Shown here piece by piece: positions 9,006 through 19,641 of a stretch of DNA of 64,000 nucleotides. The stretch is from Roseobacter sp. HKCCD6576-2 (GTDB taxonomy: Bacteria > Pseudomonadota > Alphaproteobacteria > Rhodobacterales > Rhodobacteraceae), in assembly GCF_013179285.1 (NCBI RefSeq), contig NZ_WVNW01000002.1:124001-188000 (forward strand), written 5' to 3'. Numbering within the stretch: position 1 is the first letter of the stretch; each line of letters begins with the position of its first letter. Below the pieces are notes generated by a model that did no database searches, had not been told where the DNA came from, and saw only the letters and a list, made by a program, of their open reading frames with translations. The position numbers and the translations under genes were made by a program.

Positions 9006-10480
9006 TCCGGTTTGCGAATGAAGAGATAGGCCCCAACTGCGCCGAGGGCCGTCAGCGCGGCGGTGATCCAACACAAGACAGCGAAGGCTGCGTTCATCGC
9101 GTCGGCATGGCCGTCCGTATCGGAAAACGCGCCGAAACTGCCGGACCCACCGGCGCCAGCATAAAGCGTGCCAGCCAGCGTGCCCATCACCGCGACGGCG
9201 ACCAGGCCCGCGACCCGGCTGACCGCGTTGTTGATGCCCGAGGCCGTGCCGGAGCGTTCAGAGGGCACGGCCCCCATGATCGCCGTGGAGAGCGGCGCGA
9301 CGACCAGCGCCATGCCAAGCCCCATCAGCGCGGTCGAAGGCAGGGTGAGGGCCCAGAAGTTTTGCATCGGCGTCGTGATCGCGAGGCAAGCGAACGACAG
9401 CGCCACCAACCCGCCGCCAAGCGCGATGAGCGGCCCGGGGCCGTAATCGTCGGCCCAAGCGCCGGCTTTGGTCGAGAGGAGCGGGATGAAAACCGAGAGC
9501 GGGGCGAAAGCGGCCGAGGCCATGATCTCTGGCAGGCCCCAACCGGCAATCAGTGTCATCGGGAGGAAGAACATCACCGTCGACAGCGCGAAATAGATCA
9601 GAAATGTGGCGGCGTTGGCGGCGCTGAACGAGGCGTTTTTGAACAGATCGAGTGGCACCATGGGATAGCGACTGCGCGCCTCCCAGGCGAGAAAACCGAG
9701 GAAGAGGACCGCACCGGCCAGCGCCGGTGTCCAGTTGACCGCGTGGCCTTCGGACGCGCCAGTCAGGCCAAGTGCGATCAGGCCCAATGTGCCGGTGATG
9801 AGCGCGGCGCCAAGCAGGTCCAGCGGGTGATCGGGACGGGCCGGGTCGGCGGCGACTTTCGTCAAGATCATCCAAAACGCCAGCCCCCCAAGCGGCAGGT
9901 TGATCGCAAACAGCAGGCGCCAGGTTTCCGGTCCGCCGACACTGAGCACCAGGCCGCCAAGGATCGGGCCAAGCGCTGTGGTCAGGGCCGAGGCGGCGGC
10001 CCAAATGCCGATGGCGCGTCCGCGTTCCTCTTCTGGATAAGCGCGGGCGATCAGTGCCAGGCTGCCGGGGACCATCACGGCGGCCCCAATACCTTGCAGC
10101 ACGCGGGCGACGATCAGAGTTTCTGGCGTGGGGGCCACGGTGCAGGCTAGCGAGGCGAGTACGAAGCCCGCAATCCCGGCGGCAAAGACCCGCGCCAGGC
10201 CGAAGCGGTCGCCCAAGGCGCCGCCCAGAAGGATCAGCGCAGAGAGGGGGAGGAGATAGCCATTGTTGATCCATTGCGCTTGAACCAGACTGGCGTTTAA
10301 GCCATCGCGCATGGCGGGCAGGGCGATGGCCACGAGGGTGCCGTCGATGAAGCCAAGCGCCGACGCAAGAATTGCCGCGATCAGGATGAATTTTCGGGCT
10401 TCAGGTGCACAAAAGCCGGGCAGGGCGCCCGGCTTTTCCGTTGGCTCGGCGGCCCCGTTGGGCGAGGCGCCGATGCTCAT
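9002..10480 (-). CDS. MFS drug transporter, DHA2 (14-TM, EmrB/QacA) family
   Basis: The protein is 492 residues long with a length and hydrophobicity pattern fitting 14 transmembrane helices. Family motifs are visible: the DHA2 motif A-like GALGDRFGLARVF after TM2, and ARVLQGIGAAVMVPGSLALI (motif C region). These transporters export hydrophobic compounds using the proton gradient. No efflux periplasmic adaptor or TetR regulator lies next to it, so its substrate and control are unknown. The start is 3 bp from the bactofilin stop, so it may be the last gene of the M23-bactofilin transcript. Confidence 0.88.
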   Translation of the reverse strand: MSIGASPNGAAEPTEKPGALPGFCAPEARKFILIAAILASALGFIDGTLVAIALPAMRDGLNASLVQAQWINNGYLLPLSALILLGGALGDRFGLARVFAAGIAGFVLASLACTVAPTPETLIVARVLQGIGAAVMVPGSLALIARAYPEEERGRAIGIWAAASALTTALGPILGGLVLSVGGPETWRLLFAINLPLGGLAFWMILTKVAADPARPDHPLDLLGAALITGTLGLIALGLTGASEGHAVNWTPALAGAVLFLGFLAWEARSRYPMVPLDLFKNASFSAANAATFLIYFALSTVMFFLPMTLIAGWGLPEIMASAAFAPLSVFIPLLSTKAGAWADDYGPGPLIALGGGLVALSFACLAITTPMQNFWALTLPSTALMGLGMALVVAPLSTAIMGAVPSERSGTASGINNAVSRVAGLVAVAVMGTLAGTLYAGAGGSGSFGAFSDTDGHADAMNAAFAVLCWITAALTALGAVGAYLFIRKPD

Positions 10481-10483
10481 CTC

Positions 10484-11020
10484 TTAGGCTTTGCTTTCGG
10501 CCGCCGCTTGCGGCTTGGGGGCGGCTTTGGCCACTGGGGCTGCGGCCGGAGCGGCTTTGGCCTGGCTGCCAGTGGCAAGCGGGTCTTCCTGACGCTGGAC
10601 GGAGCCTTCGAAATGGGCCCCCGATTCAATCGCGATGGTCTTGTGGATGATATCGCCCTCAACCCGCGCGGTGGAGGTCAGGCGTACTTTCAGCCCACGG
10701 ACCCGACCTACTACGCGGCCGGTGACGACCACATCATCGGCCACAACCTCGCCTTCGATTGTGGCGCTTTCGCCAACGGTCAGAAGATGTGCGCGGATGT
10801 CGCCCTGCACATTGCCTTCGACCTGAATGTCGCCCGAGGTGCGCAAGTTACCGACAATCGTGAGATCGGCGCTGAGCAACGAGGCAGGTGGCTTTGCCTT
10901 TGGCGTGGGGTTGCTCAGCGGCATCGCCGGGCGTTCGGCCGAGGCGGCTGCGGGTTTGGGGCTGGCCGTGTCATCGCCCTGTTTCGGGCCGGGCTCGTTG
11001 ATCTTGGATTTAGAAAACAT
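10484..11020 (-). CDS. Bactofilin (polymer-forming cytoskeletal protein)
   Basis: This 178-residue protein has the right-handed beta-helix core of bactofilins between about residues 45 and 150 (for example LTIVGNLRTSGDIQVEGNV and VTGRVVGRVRGLKV), flanked by disordered tails rich in Pro, Ala and Lys. Bactofilins polymerise at the inner membrane without nucleotide and often position peptidoglycan enzymes. The gene overlaps the end of the upstream M23 peptidase gene by 11 bp, which supports joint translation and a joint job in cell-shape control, as known for bactofilin/M23 pairs in other bacteria. Confidence 0.92.
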   Translation of the reverse strand: MFSKSKINEPGPKQGDDTASPKPAAASAERPAMPLSNPTPKAKPPASLLSADLTIVGNLRTSGDIQVEGNVQGDIRAHLLTVGESATIEGEVVADDVVVTGRVVGRVRGLKVRLTSTARVEGDIIHKTIAIESGAHFEGSVQRQEDPLATGSQAKAAPAAAPVAKAAPKPQAAAESKA

Positions 11021-12350
11021 CTCTTCCTGCCGTGATGAAGTTCATCGGGTTTATGGGGGTGCCGTTTTGGCGCACTTCGTAGTGGAGATGCGACCCGGTT
11101 ACACGGCCCGTTCTTCCCATATCACCGATCCGATCGCCGCGCGAGACCCTTTGGCCTTGGCTGACACCGATCCGGGACATATGGGCATAACGTGTCTCTA
11201 TGCCAAAGGGGTGTTGGATCTTAACCATGAGGCCATATCCACTCTGACGCCCTGCAAAAATAACCACTCCATCGCCTGCTGCATAAAGCGGCGTGCCGAC
11301 CGGCCCGGCGAAATCGGCACCGGCATGAAGCCGCCGACCACCATTAATCGGATCGCGGCGATAGCCAAAACCTGACGTGAAGCGAACCGAGCTTTGCACC
11401 GGCATTGCGAAAGGCAATTGCTCGGCGGCCATCCGGTGGAGGTTTACCTGGTCGAGTCCTTCCAGAACCTCATTGGCGCGGAGTGACATCGGGTCGGGCG
11501 CTTGGCCGCGCGTCGACATGGTGATTGGCATCAACGGGCCGCCCTGGCCGGAATAGCCGCGCCGCACTTGGTCGATGATCTGATCGGTCGGCATGCCAGC
11601 GCTACGGAACATATTGTCCAACGGCTCAAGCGACATTGCGACGGCTTCTTCAATCTGTGTGAAGATACGCTCGTTGCGCTCGGCGGCAAGCTCGGCCTCG
11701 AATTCGAGGCGGTCGACCTCGGCATGGGCCACTTCCATATCCTCATGCGCGTCATCACGTTCGGTCGCGGTGTCTTCAAGCGCATCGGCGAGGAAGGCGA
11801 GCGTCTGTTCCATGTCGCGCTGCCTGCCCGCCGCGGTTTGGATCGTACCGGTTTCGGCTTGGATCTCGGCGTAAAGCTGATCGGCGCGGGCGCGGGCTTC
11901 GTCGCGTTCCGCCATGGTCCGACGAAGCGTGGTTTGGATCACATCGACAGCGGTTTCCATCTCGCGGCGGCGCTCTTCGGATTCGAGCAGATGCGACTGC
12001 ATATCCGAGACCTGGTCCATCGCAATTGCGAACCGGTCCTGCGCGAGACGCGCTTCGGAGGCGCGCGCATTACGTTCTTCTGAAAGAGCGTTCAGCCGGG
12101 TCTGGTAGGACATCTGCGCCCGAGCCGCTTGGTCACGGGCGCTACCAGCACTGATTGTATCGATGAGGAAAATGGAGGTGACGATCACGGTCCAACCGAC
12201 GAACAGCGCACCGCCTGCGATCATCATCGCTTGGGTGCCAGACCGTAGCCGGACGAACCGCATGCCGCTGTCGGATTTCAGAAATAACCGCTGCTCTGGC
12301 AGATGTTTTTCCAGGACCGCATGCAAGCGGCTGAATGCCCGTATCGTCAC
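11010..12350 (-). CDS. Membrane-anchored M23 metallopeptidase with coiled coil
   Basis: This 446-residue protein likely cuts peptidoglycan peptide cross-links. A single membrane segment lies at about residues 37-62 (MMIAGGALFVGWTVIVTSIF), followed by a long periplasmic coiled coil (about 70-220, rich in Arg, Glu and Ala), and a C-terminal LytM domain (about 330-446). The zinc motifs HAGADF and HLHYEV are both present, so the enzyme should be active rather than an EnvC-type activator. It overlaps the bactofilin gene, which suggests that the two proteins work as a unit. The upstream 174 bp hold its promoter and the terminator of the DUF455 gene. Confidence 0.92.
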   Translation of the reverse strand: MTIRAFSRLHAVLEKHLPEQRLFLKSDSGMRFVRLRSGTQAMMIAGGALFVGWTVIVTSIFLIDTISAGSARDQAARAQMSYQTRLNALSEERNARASEARLAQDRFAIAMDQVSDMQSHLLESEERRREMETAVDVIQTTLRRTMAERDEARARADQLYAEIQAETGTIQTAAGRQRDMEQTLAFLADALEDTATERDDAHEDMEVAHAEVDRLEFEAELAAERNERIFTQIEEAVAMSLEPLDNMFRSAGMPTDQIIDQVRRGYSGQGGPLMPITMSTRGQAPDPMSLRANEVLEGLDQVNLHRMAAEQLPFAMPVQSSVRFTSGFGYRRDPINGGRRLHAGADFAGPVGTPLYAAGDGVVIFAGRQSGYGLMVKIQHPFGIETRYAHMSRIGVSQGQRVSRGDRIGDMGRTGRVTGSHLHYEVRQNGTPINPMNFITAGRDVF

Positions 12351-12497
12351 GTATCGTGCCCCATCTTCCGTCTGTCCCTCTGCCGCATTTATCCCCGTGC
12401 GGCACCGAAGCTCCGCATGGGCATAAGCGATGGGGATTTTTGCCTCAATCTTTTATCGATAAATGTGGCTAAAAGACGCCATTGTTGCCGGGTTTGG

Positions 12498-12524
12498 GCA
12501 AAAAACCGCCGATATATCAGGCGC
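12498..12524 (-). terminator. Probable terminator of the DUF455 gene
   Basis: Directly after the stop codon (reading leftward) CGCC and GGCG arms enclose the AT-rich palindrome GATATATC and are followed by a run of six T. The stem is short, so this is a moderate call. Confidence 0.5.
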
Positions 12525-13352
12525 TCAAACCGTTTTTTCGGAGAGCGGCCAATAGAAATCGGGTGGCAAACCAGCCTCGGCGCGTTTCTCTTGATTGAAA
12601 GGGGGCTTGAGGGCCCCATGGAAATAGCGCCGGACCAACCGATGAAACGCCTCTTTCGGATCAATGTCCTCGCGGCCACAGAGGAAGTGGAACCATTTCG
12701 AGCCATAAGCCACGTGATGAACTTCTTCTAGATAAATGACCTCCATTGCCGCAACGGCTTGCTTGGCACCGGGCGCATCGCCGGCCCGGCAAAAGATGTC
12801 GATCATGCCTGGCGTGACGTCGAGGCCACGCGCCTCCAGCACCATTGGTACGACGGCCAGCCGCCCCATGAAATCCTCTGCCGTGTCCTCCGCCGCGCGC
12901 CACATCCCGGCATGGGCAGGCAGGGCACCGTAGTGGCTCTCCATTACTTCAAGGCAGTCGGCGATCATATTGAAATGCTTGGATTCTTCGTCTGCGGCCT
13001 GCACCCAATCGTCGTAAAACCCCATCGGCATTGGCACATGGGCGAAGCGCGCGATGATGTCCCAGTGCAAGTCCACCGCATTCAGCTCGATATGCGCGAC
13101 CGCATGCAGGATCGCGGTGCGCCCGGCGGTGGTGCCTGGCTTCCGGCGCGGCACCTCCCGCGGGTCCAAAAGCGGCGGCTCGGCGGGTCGGGCGGGGCGA
13201 TCTGGCGGCGTCGCCGACCCAATCGGGATCGGCGTGCCACCCTCGGCGCGCGAGGCCTTCCACTGTGCTGCATAGTCGCGCGACAGGGCGGTCTTGGCCC
13301 GCGCATCCGCCGTGCTCAGCACCGCGACGGCCATTTCGGCAAGTGACGTCAC
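12525..13352 (-). CDS. DUF455 ferritin-like protein
   Basis: This 275-residue protein belongs to the DUF455 group of ferritin-like four-helix proteins. Candidate diiron ligands are visible: Glu and His in AHIELNAVDLHWD, the pair EESKHF, and EEVHHVAYG. Such spacing is typical of carboxylate-bridged metal centres. The physiological role is not known. Its start codon overlaps the stop of the peroxiredoxin gene by 4 bp (ATGA), so the two are translationally linked, which makes a role in oxidant or iron handling plausible but unproven. Confidence 0.85.
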   Translation of the reverse strand: MTSLAEMAVAVLSTADARAKTALSRDYAAQWKASRAEGGTPIPIGSATPPDRPARPAEPPLLDPREVPRRKPGTTAGRTAILHAVAHIELNAVDLHWDIIARFAHVPMPMGFYDDWVQAADEESKHFNMIADCLEVMESHYGALPAHAGMWRAAEDTAEDFMGRLAVVPMVLEARGLDVTPGMIDIFCRAGDAPGAKQAVAAMEVIYLEEVHHVAYGSKWFHFLCGREDIDPKEAFHRLVRRYFHGALKPPFNQEKRAEAGLPPDFYWPLSEKTV

Positions 13353-13810
13353 AGGGCGCGGACCGCCTCTAGCACGGCTTCGGCATGGCCCGGCACTTTC
13401 ACCTTGCGCCAGATCTGCGCGATCTTGCCATCGCCGCCGATCAGGAAGGTGGCCCGCTCAATCCCCATATATTTCTTGCCATACATGTTCTTCTCGACCC
13501 AGGTGCCATAGCGCTCGCAGGTGTCGCTTTCGGCATCTGAGACCAGCGCGATGCCCAGATCATGTTTGGCGATGAATTTGTCATGCTTGGCGACCGTGTC
13601 TTTCGAGATCCCGATGATCATTGCACCGGCGGCTTCGAACTTGGCAGCCAGCCCGGTGAAGGCGATGGCCTCCTTGGTGCAGCCGGGGGTGTCATCCTTG
13701 GGGTAGAAATAGAGCACAACCGGCTTTGGTTGCGCGGCTGACAGCGTCACCTCGCCGCCGCCATCTCGGGGGAGGGTGAAATCCGGGGCGGGGGAACCAA
13801 TATCGAGCAT
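13349..13810 (-). CDS. bcp: Thioredoxin-dependent peroxiredoxin, BCP/PrxQ type
   Basis: This 153-residue peroxiredoxin reduces hydrogen peroxide and organic peroxides. The peroxidatic Cys is Cys44 in YPKDDTPGCTKEA. The second Cys that Escherichia coli BCP has five residues later is missing; the only other Cys is Cys98 in ESDTCERYG. I prefer the ATG at 13810 because the GAGGTG ribosome site is 4 nt away; ATGs at 13813 and 13822 are alternatives. A 309-codon open frame extends upstream but runs antisense into the AsmA gene and is not real coding sequence. Confidence 0.92.
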   Translation of the reverse strand: MLDIGSPAPDFTLPRDGGGEVTLSAAQPKPVVLYFYPKDDTPGCTKEAIAFTGLAAKFEAAGAMIIGISKDTVAKHDKFIAKHDLGIALVSDAESDTCERYGTWVEKNMYGKKYMGIERATFLIGGDGKIAQIWRKVKVPGHAEAVLEAVRAL

Positions 13811-13933
13811 CATGCACCTCATCTGATTGTGACAAGCGGCTTGGCCGCGTTCGGTTTGCAAGCTAGGGGATTTGCGACGAAGATAAAGCCCAAGATCACG
13901 CGATAGGGCATCACCCTTAGCCACAGGCCGAAA

Positions 13934-16900
13934 ATGGCAGAGCAGCCAGAGGAGACACCGCTTCCCAAACCCCGGCGCAGGCGCCGCCGGGTTGTCTATT
14001 GGTGCGGCGTGACCCTGACGGCGCTGATCTCGATCCCGATCCTGTTTGTCGCCGGCGTCATCTATATGGCGATGGAGAACATGATCCGCTTGCCCGATAT
14101 GGTACAGGATCGGATCGAGGCGCGGCTGGATCAAGCGATGCTCGCCAACGAAATTCAGATTGGCGATATGGGCATCGCGCTCCGCGACGGCGGGGTGACG
14201 CCGCAAATCGTGCTGAGCGACGTGGTGATGCGCGATGCGGGCGAGCTCCGGGCGCGGTTTCCGGAACTGTCCGTGCATCTCAATGGGCGCGCGCTTCTGA
14301 GCGGTCAGATGCGGCCTTATCGGGTGGAGATCACCGGCGCCGGGATCCGGGCCGGGCGCGATGCGGAGGGACGGTTCGACCTGGCTCTAAGCGATGACAG
14401 TGCCGCAGAAGCGCGCGACCTGCGCGAGACCTTGGCGCGGATAGACGCGATGTTTGCGCAGCCCTTCTTCGCCGATCTTGAAGAGATCACCGGCACCGGC
14501 TTGGAGTTGGTCTTGGATGACGAAATCAGCGATCAGGTGTTGCGCGCCCATAACGGAAATATGCGCTTGGTCAAAAAGGGCGCGGCGCTGACGCTCACGA
14601 TGGGCGGGCAGATCGAGGGCAGCCGCGACACCTCCCTGTCTTTGGCCGTGACCCGCAACCCCGAATTGGGGCGGACGGATATGCGCGTCCAATATCAAAA
14701 CCTTGCGGCGCGCGATGCGGCGGCGGGCGTGCCGGCGCTTGCTTGGCTCGACCTGATGCGCGCGCCGATCTCGGGCGCGGTGACGACGCGGCTGACCGAC
14801 GACGGCACGATCGGCGATTTGAACGCGGCTCTGGATATTGGCGCGGGGCATCTGAACCTCGGTGAGGGAGTGGAGCCGCTCCCGTTCAACGCGCTCAGCG
14901 CCTATTTCGAGTATGATGCCGAGACAGCCCGGCTCAGTTTCTCGGAGTTGAACCTAGACGCGCTGGCGCTCAGTTTCGACGCCACGGGCCATGCCGATTT
15001 GATGCCGGATGGCACAACCTATGTGGGCCAGTTTCAATTTGCGAATATCGCCGCCAACCCGGAGGGCGTTTTTGAGGCACCGGTGCAGTTCGAAGGCGGG
15101 GCGATGGATATGCGCCTGTCACTTCTGCCATTCGTACAACTCGAACTGGGGCAAGCGGTGCTCTTTGACGGGCCTTTGCACGTCCGCGCCGAGGGTGTCT
15201 TGGCGGCAGAGCCTGCGGGGCTGAGCGCAAGGATCGACGCGGAAATCCCCGAGATCGCCGCAGAGAGTGTTTTGCCCTATTGGCCCACGGCGGCCATCCC
15301 CAACACCCGCGGTTGGCTTGAGCAAAACCTCATCGCCGCCGACTTGAGCAATGTGAACTTCGCTTTCCGGCAAGAGGCGGGCGAGGGGCCCACCCATGCG
15401 CTTCGGATGGATTTTGACGCCACAACGCTTCGCGCCCTGCGCCATCTGCCACCAATCGAAGAGGCGCGCGGTTATCTGTCGCTTGTGGGGCCGCGGTTTG
15501 TCCTGTCGTTGAGCGAAGGCCGCGTCACCGCGCCTTTGGGCGGCAGTGTCGAGATGGCGGGATCAACCATGGTGATCGACGATGTGCGCCCGCGTGGGCC
15601 CGACACCCGCTTCGACCTGCGGGCGGTCGGGGCGTTGCCGGATGTGTTGAGTTTGCTGGAGTTGCCGCCTGTGAACCTGTTCGCGGATGGCACGCTGTCG
15701 GCGGAAACATTGGCCTCTGGACAGGCCAGTTTGCGCGGACAGTTGCAATTGCCACTGTTGAACCAAGTGCCATTCGACCGCTTGGCGTTTGATGTGACCG
15801 GCAGCCTGAGAAATGTCCGGTCGGAAACGCTGATCGAGGGCCGGACGCTGCGCGCAGAGCAATTGCAGGTGGAGGTGGTGCCGGACCGTGTCGCGATCAG
15901 TGGCCGCGCTGATCTCGACGGGGTGGCGGCGACTGGTGTTTGGAGCCGGGCCTTGGGCCCTGATGCCGATGGCCGAAGCCGGTTGGAAGGGTCAGGCCCG
16001 CTTTCGGCGGAAACATTGGCGGCGTTTGGCGCGACCCTGCCAAGCGGGGTGATGACCGGCGCCGCCGCCGCCGACTTCGTACTTGATTTGGAACCGGGAG
16101 GCGGGCCACCCGATGTGATCGTGACATCGGACTTGGCGGGTCTGGGCCTGCGCCTCGACGCGCTTTCTTGGGGCAAAGACGCCGGGGATAGCGGCCGCTT
16201 GGCTGCGACCGTGCGTTTGGGCCCCAACCCCGCAGTGACCTCATTGCAGGTCGAGGCGGCGGGGTTGACCCTTGATGGCGCGATCAGCTTGCGAGAGGGT
16301 GGCGGGTTGGACCGGCTGAGCGCCGCCCAATTCCGGTTGGGCGAATGGTTGGATGTGACGGGGGATCTGGTGGGTCGCGGTGCCGAGAGGGCACCAGCGG
16401 TTGAGATCGTCGGCGGTAGCCTTGACCTGCGTCGTGCCCCGTCCGGCGGCGGCGCGGGGACGGGCGGCGGTGGGCCAATCACCGTGCGGCTGGATCGGTT
16501 GCAGGTGAGTGATGGCATCGCGCTCAGGGGCCTTGTTGCTGAATTGACAACGACCGGCGGGCTGTCGGGGCAATTCCGGGGGGATGTGAATGGCGCTGCC
16601 ACGGTTGCGGGAACTTTAGTCACCACCAGCGACGGGGCGGCGGTCCGGCTTCGATCCGATGATGGTGGTGCGGTGCTGCGTGCCGCGGGGCTTTATGAGA
16701 ACGCTTATGGCGGGGCGATGGATTTGGTGCTGCAACCGACGGGTCAGACGGGCAGCTATAACGGGCAATTGATGATCGCGGGCCCTCGACTTCGAAATGC
16801 GCCAGCGATGGCCGAATTGCTCAATGTCATCTCGGTTGTCGGGCTGCTGGATCAACTTGGCGGCTCGGGCATCAATCTGGGCGAGGTTGAAGCAAGGTTC

Positions 16901-17212
16901 CGATTGACGCCGCGCGCGATTGTCATCGAGCAGGGCACGGCTGTGGGCCCATCCATGGGGATTTCGATGGATGGTGTATATGACATCGCCAATCGTCAGT
17001 TTGATATGCAAGGGGTCGTTTCGCCGTTTTACATTGTGAACGGGGTGATTGGGGCACTCTTTTCTCCGCGCCGCGAAGGGCTGTTTGGCGTTAGCTATCG
17101 CCTGACGGGGACGCCTGATAATACCCGGGTGAACGTGAACCCATTGTCGATTCTGACACCAGGAATCTTCCGGGACATCTTTCGCCGCCCGCCACCGGAG
17201 CTTAGCCAGTGA
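13934..17212 (+). CDS. AsmA-like / YhdP-family envelope protein (DUF3971)
   Basis: The protein is 1092 residues long with a basic Pro/Arg-rich cytoplasmic N-terminus, one membrane anchor at about residues 29-53, and a very long periplasmic region of repeated beta-strand character ending in an AsmA-like C-terminal section. It fits the DUF3971/YhdP group, whose members form hydrophobic grooves that move phospholipids between inner and outer membrane. The gene is divergent from bcp with 123 bp between. The stop (TGA) overlaps the GTG start of queA, so the two are co-translated, although no functional link is evident. Confidence 0.85.
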   Translation: MAEQPEETPLPKPRRRRRRVVYWCGVTLTALISIPILFVAGVIYMAMENMIRLPDMVQDRIEARLDQAMLANEIQIGDMGIALRDGGVTPQIVLSDVVMRDAGELRARFPELSVHLNGRALLSGQMRPYRVEITGAGIRAGRDAEGRFDLALSDDSAAEARDLRETLARIDAMFAQPFFADLEEITGTGLELVLDDEISDQVLRAHNGNMRLVKKGAALTLTMGGQIEGSRDTSLSLAVTRNPELGRTDMRVQYQNLAARDAAAGVPALAWLDLMRAPISGAVTTRLTDDGTIGDLNAALDIGAGHLNLGEGVEPLPFNALSAYFEYDAETARLSFSELNLDALALSFDATGHADLMPDGTTYVGQFQFANIAANPEGVFEAPVQFEGGAMDMRLSLLPFVQLELGQAVLFDGPLHVRAEGVLAAEPAGLSARIDAEIPEIAAESVLPYWPTAAIPNTRGWLEQNLIAADLSNVNFAFRQEAGEGPTHALRMDFDATTLRALRHLPPIEEARGYLSLVGPRFVLSLSEGRVTAPLGGSVEMAGSTMVIDDVRPRGPDTRFDLRAVGALPDVLSLLELPPVNLFADGTLSAETLASGQASLRGQLQLPLLNQVPFDRLAFDVTGSLRNVRSETLIEGRTLRAEQLQVEVVPDRVAISGRADLDGVAATGVWSRALGPDADGRSRLEGSGPLSAETLAAFGATLPSGVMTGAAAADFVLDLEPGGGPPDVIVTSDLAGLGLRLDALSWGKDAGDSGRLAATVRLGPNPAVTSLQVEAAGLTLDGAISLREGGGLDRLSAAQFRLGEWLDVTGDLVGRGAERAPAVEIVGGSLDLRRAPSGGGAGTGGGGPITVRLDRLQVSDGIALRGLVAELTTTGGLSGQFRGDVNGAATVAGTLVTTSDGAAVRLRSDDGGAVLRAAGLYENAYGGAMDLVLQPTGQTGSYNGQLMIAGPRLRNAPAMAELLNVISVVGLLDQLGGSGINLGEVEARFRLTPRAIVIEQGTAVGPSMGISMDGVYDIANRQFDMQGVVSPFYIVNGVIGALFSPRREGLFGVSYRLTGTPDNTRVNVNPLSILTPGIFRDIFRRPPPELSQ

Positions 17213-18264
17213 AACTCTCTGATTTCGATTTTGACCTGCCGGAGCGGCTGATCGCCACCCGGCCCGCCAAACCACGCTCTTCCGCGCGGTTGCTCTTGGC
17301 CGATGGGGCCGCGACCCATGATCGGCATGTGTTTGACTTGCCGGATATTTTGCGCCCCGGCGATCGGCTGGTCTTGAACGATACCAAGGTGATCCCGGCG
17401 CGTCTGACCGGAATGCGCCGCCGCGATACGGGCCAAGAAGTGGTGCAGGCGAAGATCGAAGTGACACTGTTGGAGCCGCAAGCCGATGGCAGTTGGTCGG
17501 CATTGGCCAAGCCCCTGCGCAAACTTGCGATTGGCGAGACCGTGGTGTTCTCCGATGAGCTTTCGGCCGAGGTGACGGCCCTGGCCGAGGGGCTGCATCT
17601 GCGCTTCAACCTGACAGGTACGGATTTCGACGCGGCTTTGAACGCGGCAGGGGCCATGCCATTGCCGCCCTATATCGCCGGCAAACGCCCAGCGGATGCG
17701 CAGGACAAGGACGACTACCAAACCATCTGGGCGCGGCGCTCCGGCGCCATTGCCGCTCCGACGGCCAGCCTGCATTTCGATGAAGCATTGGTGAGTGCGC
17801 TCCGCGCGCGCGGTGTGACGATGAGTTTTGTGACCTTGCATGTGGGGGCAGGGACCTTCTTGCCGGTTACCGTGGATGACGTCACCACGCACAGGATGCA
17901 TGCCGAATGGGGCGAGATCGGCACCGAGGCTGCCGCTGAGATCAGTGCGACCCGTGCGGAGGGCGGGCGGATCATCCCGGTCGGCACCACCGCGCTCCGC
18001 CTGATCGAAACTGCGGCAGCGGAGGACGGTCGCCTCGCGCCCTGGCAGGGGGACACGGATATTTTCATCTATCCCGGCTATCGGTTCAAAATCACCGATG
18101 CGCTGATGACCAATTTCCACCTGCCGAAATCGACGCTGATGATGCTTGTCTCGGCCCTGATGGGACCGGAGCGGGTCAAGCAAATCTATGCCCATGCCAT
18201 TGAGAATGAGTATAGATTTTTCTCCTATGGCGACGCGTCTTTGCTCATTCCGTCGCAGATGTGA
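17209..18264 (+). CDS. queA: S-adenosylmethionine:tRNA ribosyltransferase-isomerase
   Basis: QueA (351 residues) transfers and rearranges the ribosyl group of SAM onto preQ1 in tRNA to give epoxyqueuosine. Family blocks are visible: [18 protein letters not shown] at the N-terminus, [16 protein letters not shown], and [19 protein letters not shown] near the C-terminus. The start is GTG at 17209 and overlaps the preceding stop codon. The preceding step of the queuosine route, tgt, is also in this window (42511-43656), but is unlinked. Confidence 0.95.
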   Translation: MKLSDFDFDLPERLIATRPAKPRSSARLLLADGAATHDRHVFDLPDILRPGDRLVLNDTKVIPARLTGMRRRDTGQEVVQAKIEVTLLEPQADGSWSALAKPLRKLAIGETVVFSDELSAEVTALAEGLHLRFNLTGTDFDAALNAAGAMPLPPYIAGKRPADAQDKDDYQTIWARRSGAIAAPTASLHFDEALVSALRARGVTMSFVTLHVGAGTFLPVTVDDVTTHRMHAEWGEIGTEAAAEISATRAEGGRIIPVGTTALRLIETAAAEDGRLAPWQGDTDIFIYPGYRFKITDALMTNFHLPKSTLMMLVSALMGPERVKQIYAHAIENEYRFFSYGDASLLIPSQM

Positions 18265-18319
18265 CAGACCGAGACGTGTTTGGACGTCCACACTGAGTCG
18301 CATCGGTTAGGGACGCGCT

Positions 18320-19597
18320 ATGTTTGATGTGCTTCGGTCGTCTTGGGCATTGCTGCTCGGGATGCTTCTCTTGATGGTTGGGAACGGGCTGCAAGGCACG
18401 CTTTTGGGTGTGCGCGGCGATATCGAGGGATTCTCGACCGTCGAGCTGTCGGTCATTATGTCGGCCTATTTCGCGGGCTTCTTGGGCGGGTCGCGATTGG
18501 CGCCCGAGATGATCCGGCGGGTCGGACATATTCGGGTCTTTGCCGCCCTCGGCTCTCTGGTCTCCGCCGCGCTTATCCTGTTCCCGGTTCTGACCGATCC
18601 GATCAGTTGGACCGTGCTGCGCCTGATCATCGGGTTTTGCTTCTCGGGTGTCTATGTGACGGCGGAGAGTTGGCTCAACAACTCCACCACGAATGAGAAC
18701 CGGGGCAAGACGCTCTCGGTCTATATGGTGGTGCAATTGGCGGGCGTGGTCTCGGCCCAGGCGCTTTTGGTTGCGGGCGATCCATCGGGTTATAACCTCT
18801 TTATCATCCTGTCGGTTCTGGTCTCGCTCGCTTTCGCGCCGATTCTGTTGTCGGTGACGCCAACGCCGGCGTTTGAGGCGACGCGGCCCATGGGGTTTCG
18901 GGAGATCATCCAAGTGTCTCCACTCGGCTGTATGGGAATCTTCGTGCTTGGCGGCGTGTTCTCGGCGATGTTCGGCATGTCGGCGGTTTATGCCACCGAG
19001 GTCGGCTTCAGCCTCGGACAAATCTCGATTTTCGTGGCCAGCTTCTATGTTGGCGGACTTCTTCTACAATATCCGATTGGCTGGATTTCCGATCGGATGG
19101 ATCGCCGCCGGTTGATCTTGATCGTCAGCGCTTTGGGCGCAGTGGCCGGGGTCTTGGCGATCCTCAGCGGCAGCAACTTCTATCTCATCCTGATCGCGGC
19201 CTTCGTTGTCGGCGGTATGGCGAACCCGCTTTACGCCTTGCTTGTGGCCTATACGAATGACTTCTTGGAGCATGATCAGATGGCCGCCGCCGGAGGCCGA
19301 ATGATCTTTATCAACGGTGTCGGCGCGATCTTTGGTCCCTTGATCGTCGGGGCCTTGATGAATGTGGCCGGGCCGCAAGGATACTTCCTTTATATCGTCG
19401 CACTTATGGCAGGATTGGCGGTCTATGCTGCCTATCGGATGACCGTGCGCCCGGCACCTTTGGCTGTGGATACGGGCAGCTATGCCCCTGTGATGCCCAC
19501 GGCCTCGCCGGTCGCGATGGAACTGGCGCAGGAAGCATTTATTGAAGCCGCGCTGGAAGACGAAGAAGCGGCAGACAAGCCGGTCTCCGCTGTGTAG
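18320..19597 (+). CDS. MFS transporter, YcaD-like
   Basis: This 425-residue protein has about 12 hydrophobic segments and a charged loop after the sixth. It resembles the YcaD-type MFS group (MSAYFAGFLGGSRLAPEMIRRVGHIR and YVTAESWLNNSTTNENRG are typical stretches). The substrate is unknown. The C-terminal tail of about 40 residues is acidic (EAALEDEEAADKPV) and probably cytoplasmic. It is 55 bp after queA and could be read from the same transcript. Confidence 0.85.
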   Translation: MFDVLRSSWALLLGMLLLMVGNGLQGTLLGVRGDIEGFSTVELSVIMSAYFAGFLGGSRLAPEMIRRVGHIRVFAALGSLVSAALILFPVLTDPISWTVLRLIIGFCFSGVYVTAESWLNNSTTNENRGKTLSVYMVVQLAGVVSAQALLVAGDPSGYNLFIILSVLVSLAFAPILLSVTPTPAFEATRPMGFREIIQVSPLGCMGIFVLGGVFSAMFGMSAVYATEVGFSLGQISIFVASFYVGGLLLQYPIGWISDRMDRRRLILIVSALGAVAGVLAILSGSNFYLILIAAFVVGGMANPLYALLVAYTNDFLEHDQMAAAGGRMIFINGVGAIFGPLIVGALMNVAGPQGYFLYIVALMAGLAVYAAYRMTVRPAPLAVDTGSYAPVMPTASPVAMELAQEAFIEAALEDEEAADKPVSAV

Positions 19598-19641
19598 AGT
19601 GATGGTACGACCGTCAAGAGTCGGATGAAGAGGAGAGCACA

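Noticed and set aside
9107-10150. Long plus-strand frame of 347 codons
   Set aside because: It is antisense to the 14-TM MFS gene and is a repetitive Arg/Gly/Gln frame, typical of a GC-rich shadow.
13811-14278. Upstream extension of the peroxiredoxin frame
   Set aside because: It runs antisense to the AsmA-like gene and does not look like any protein domain.
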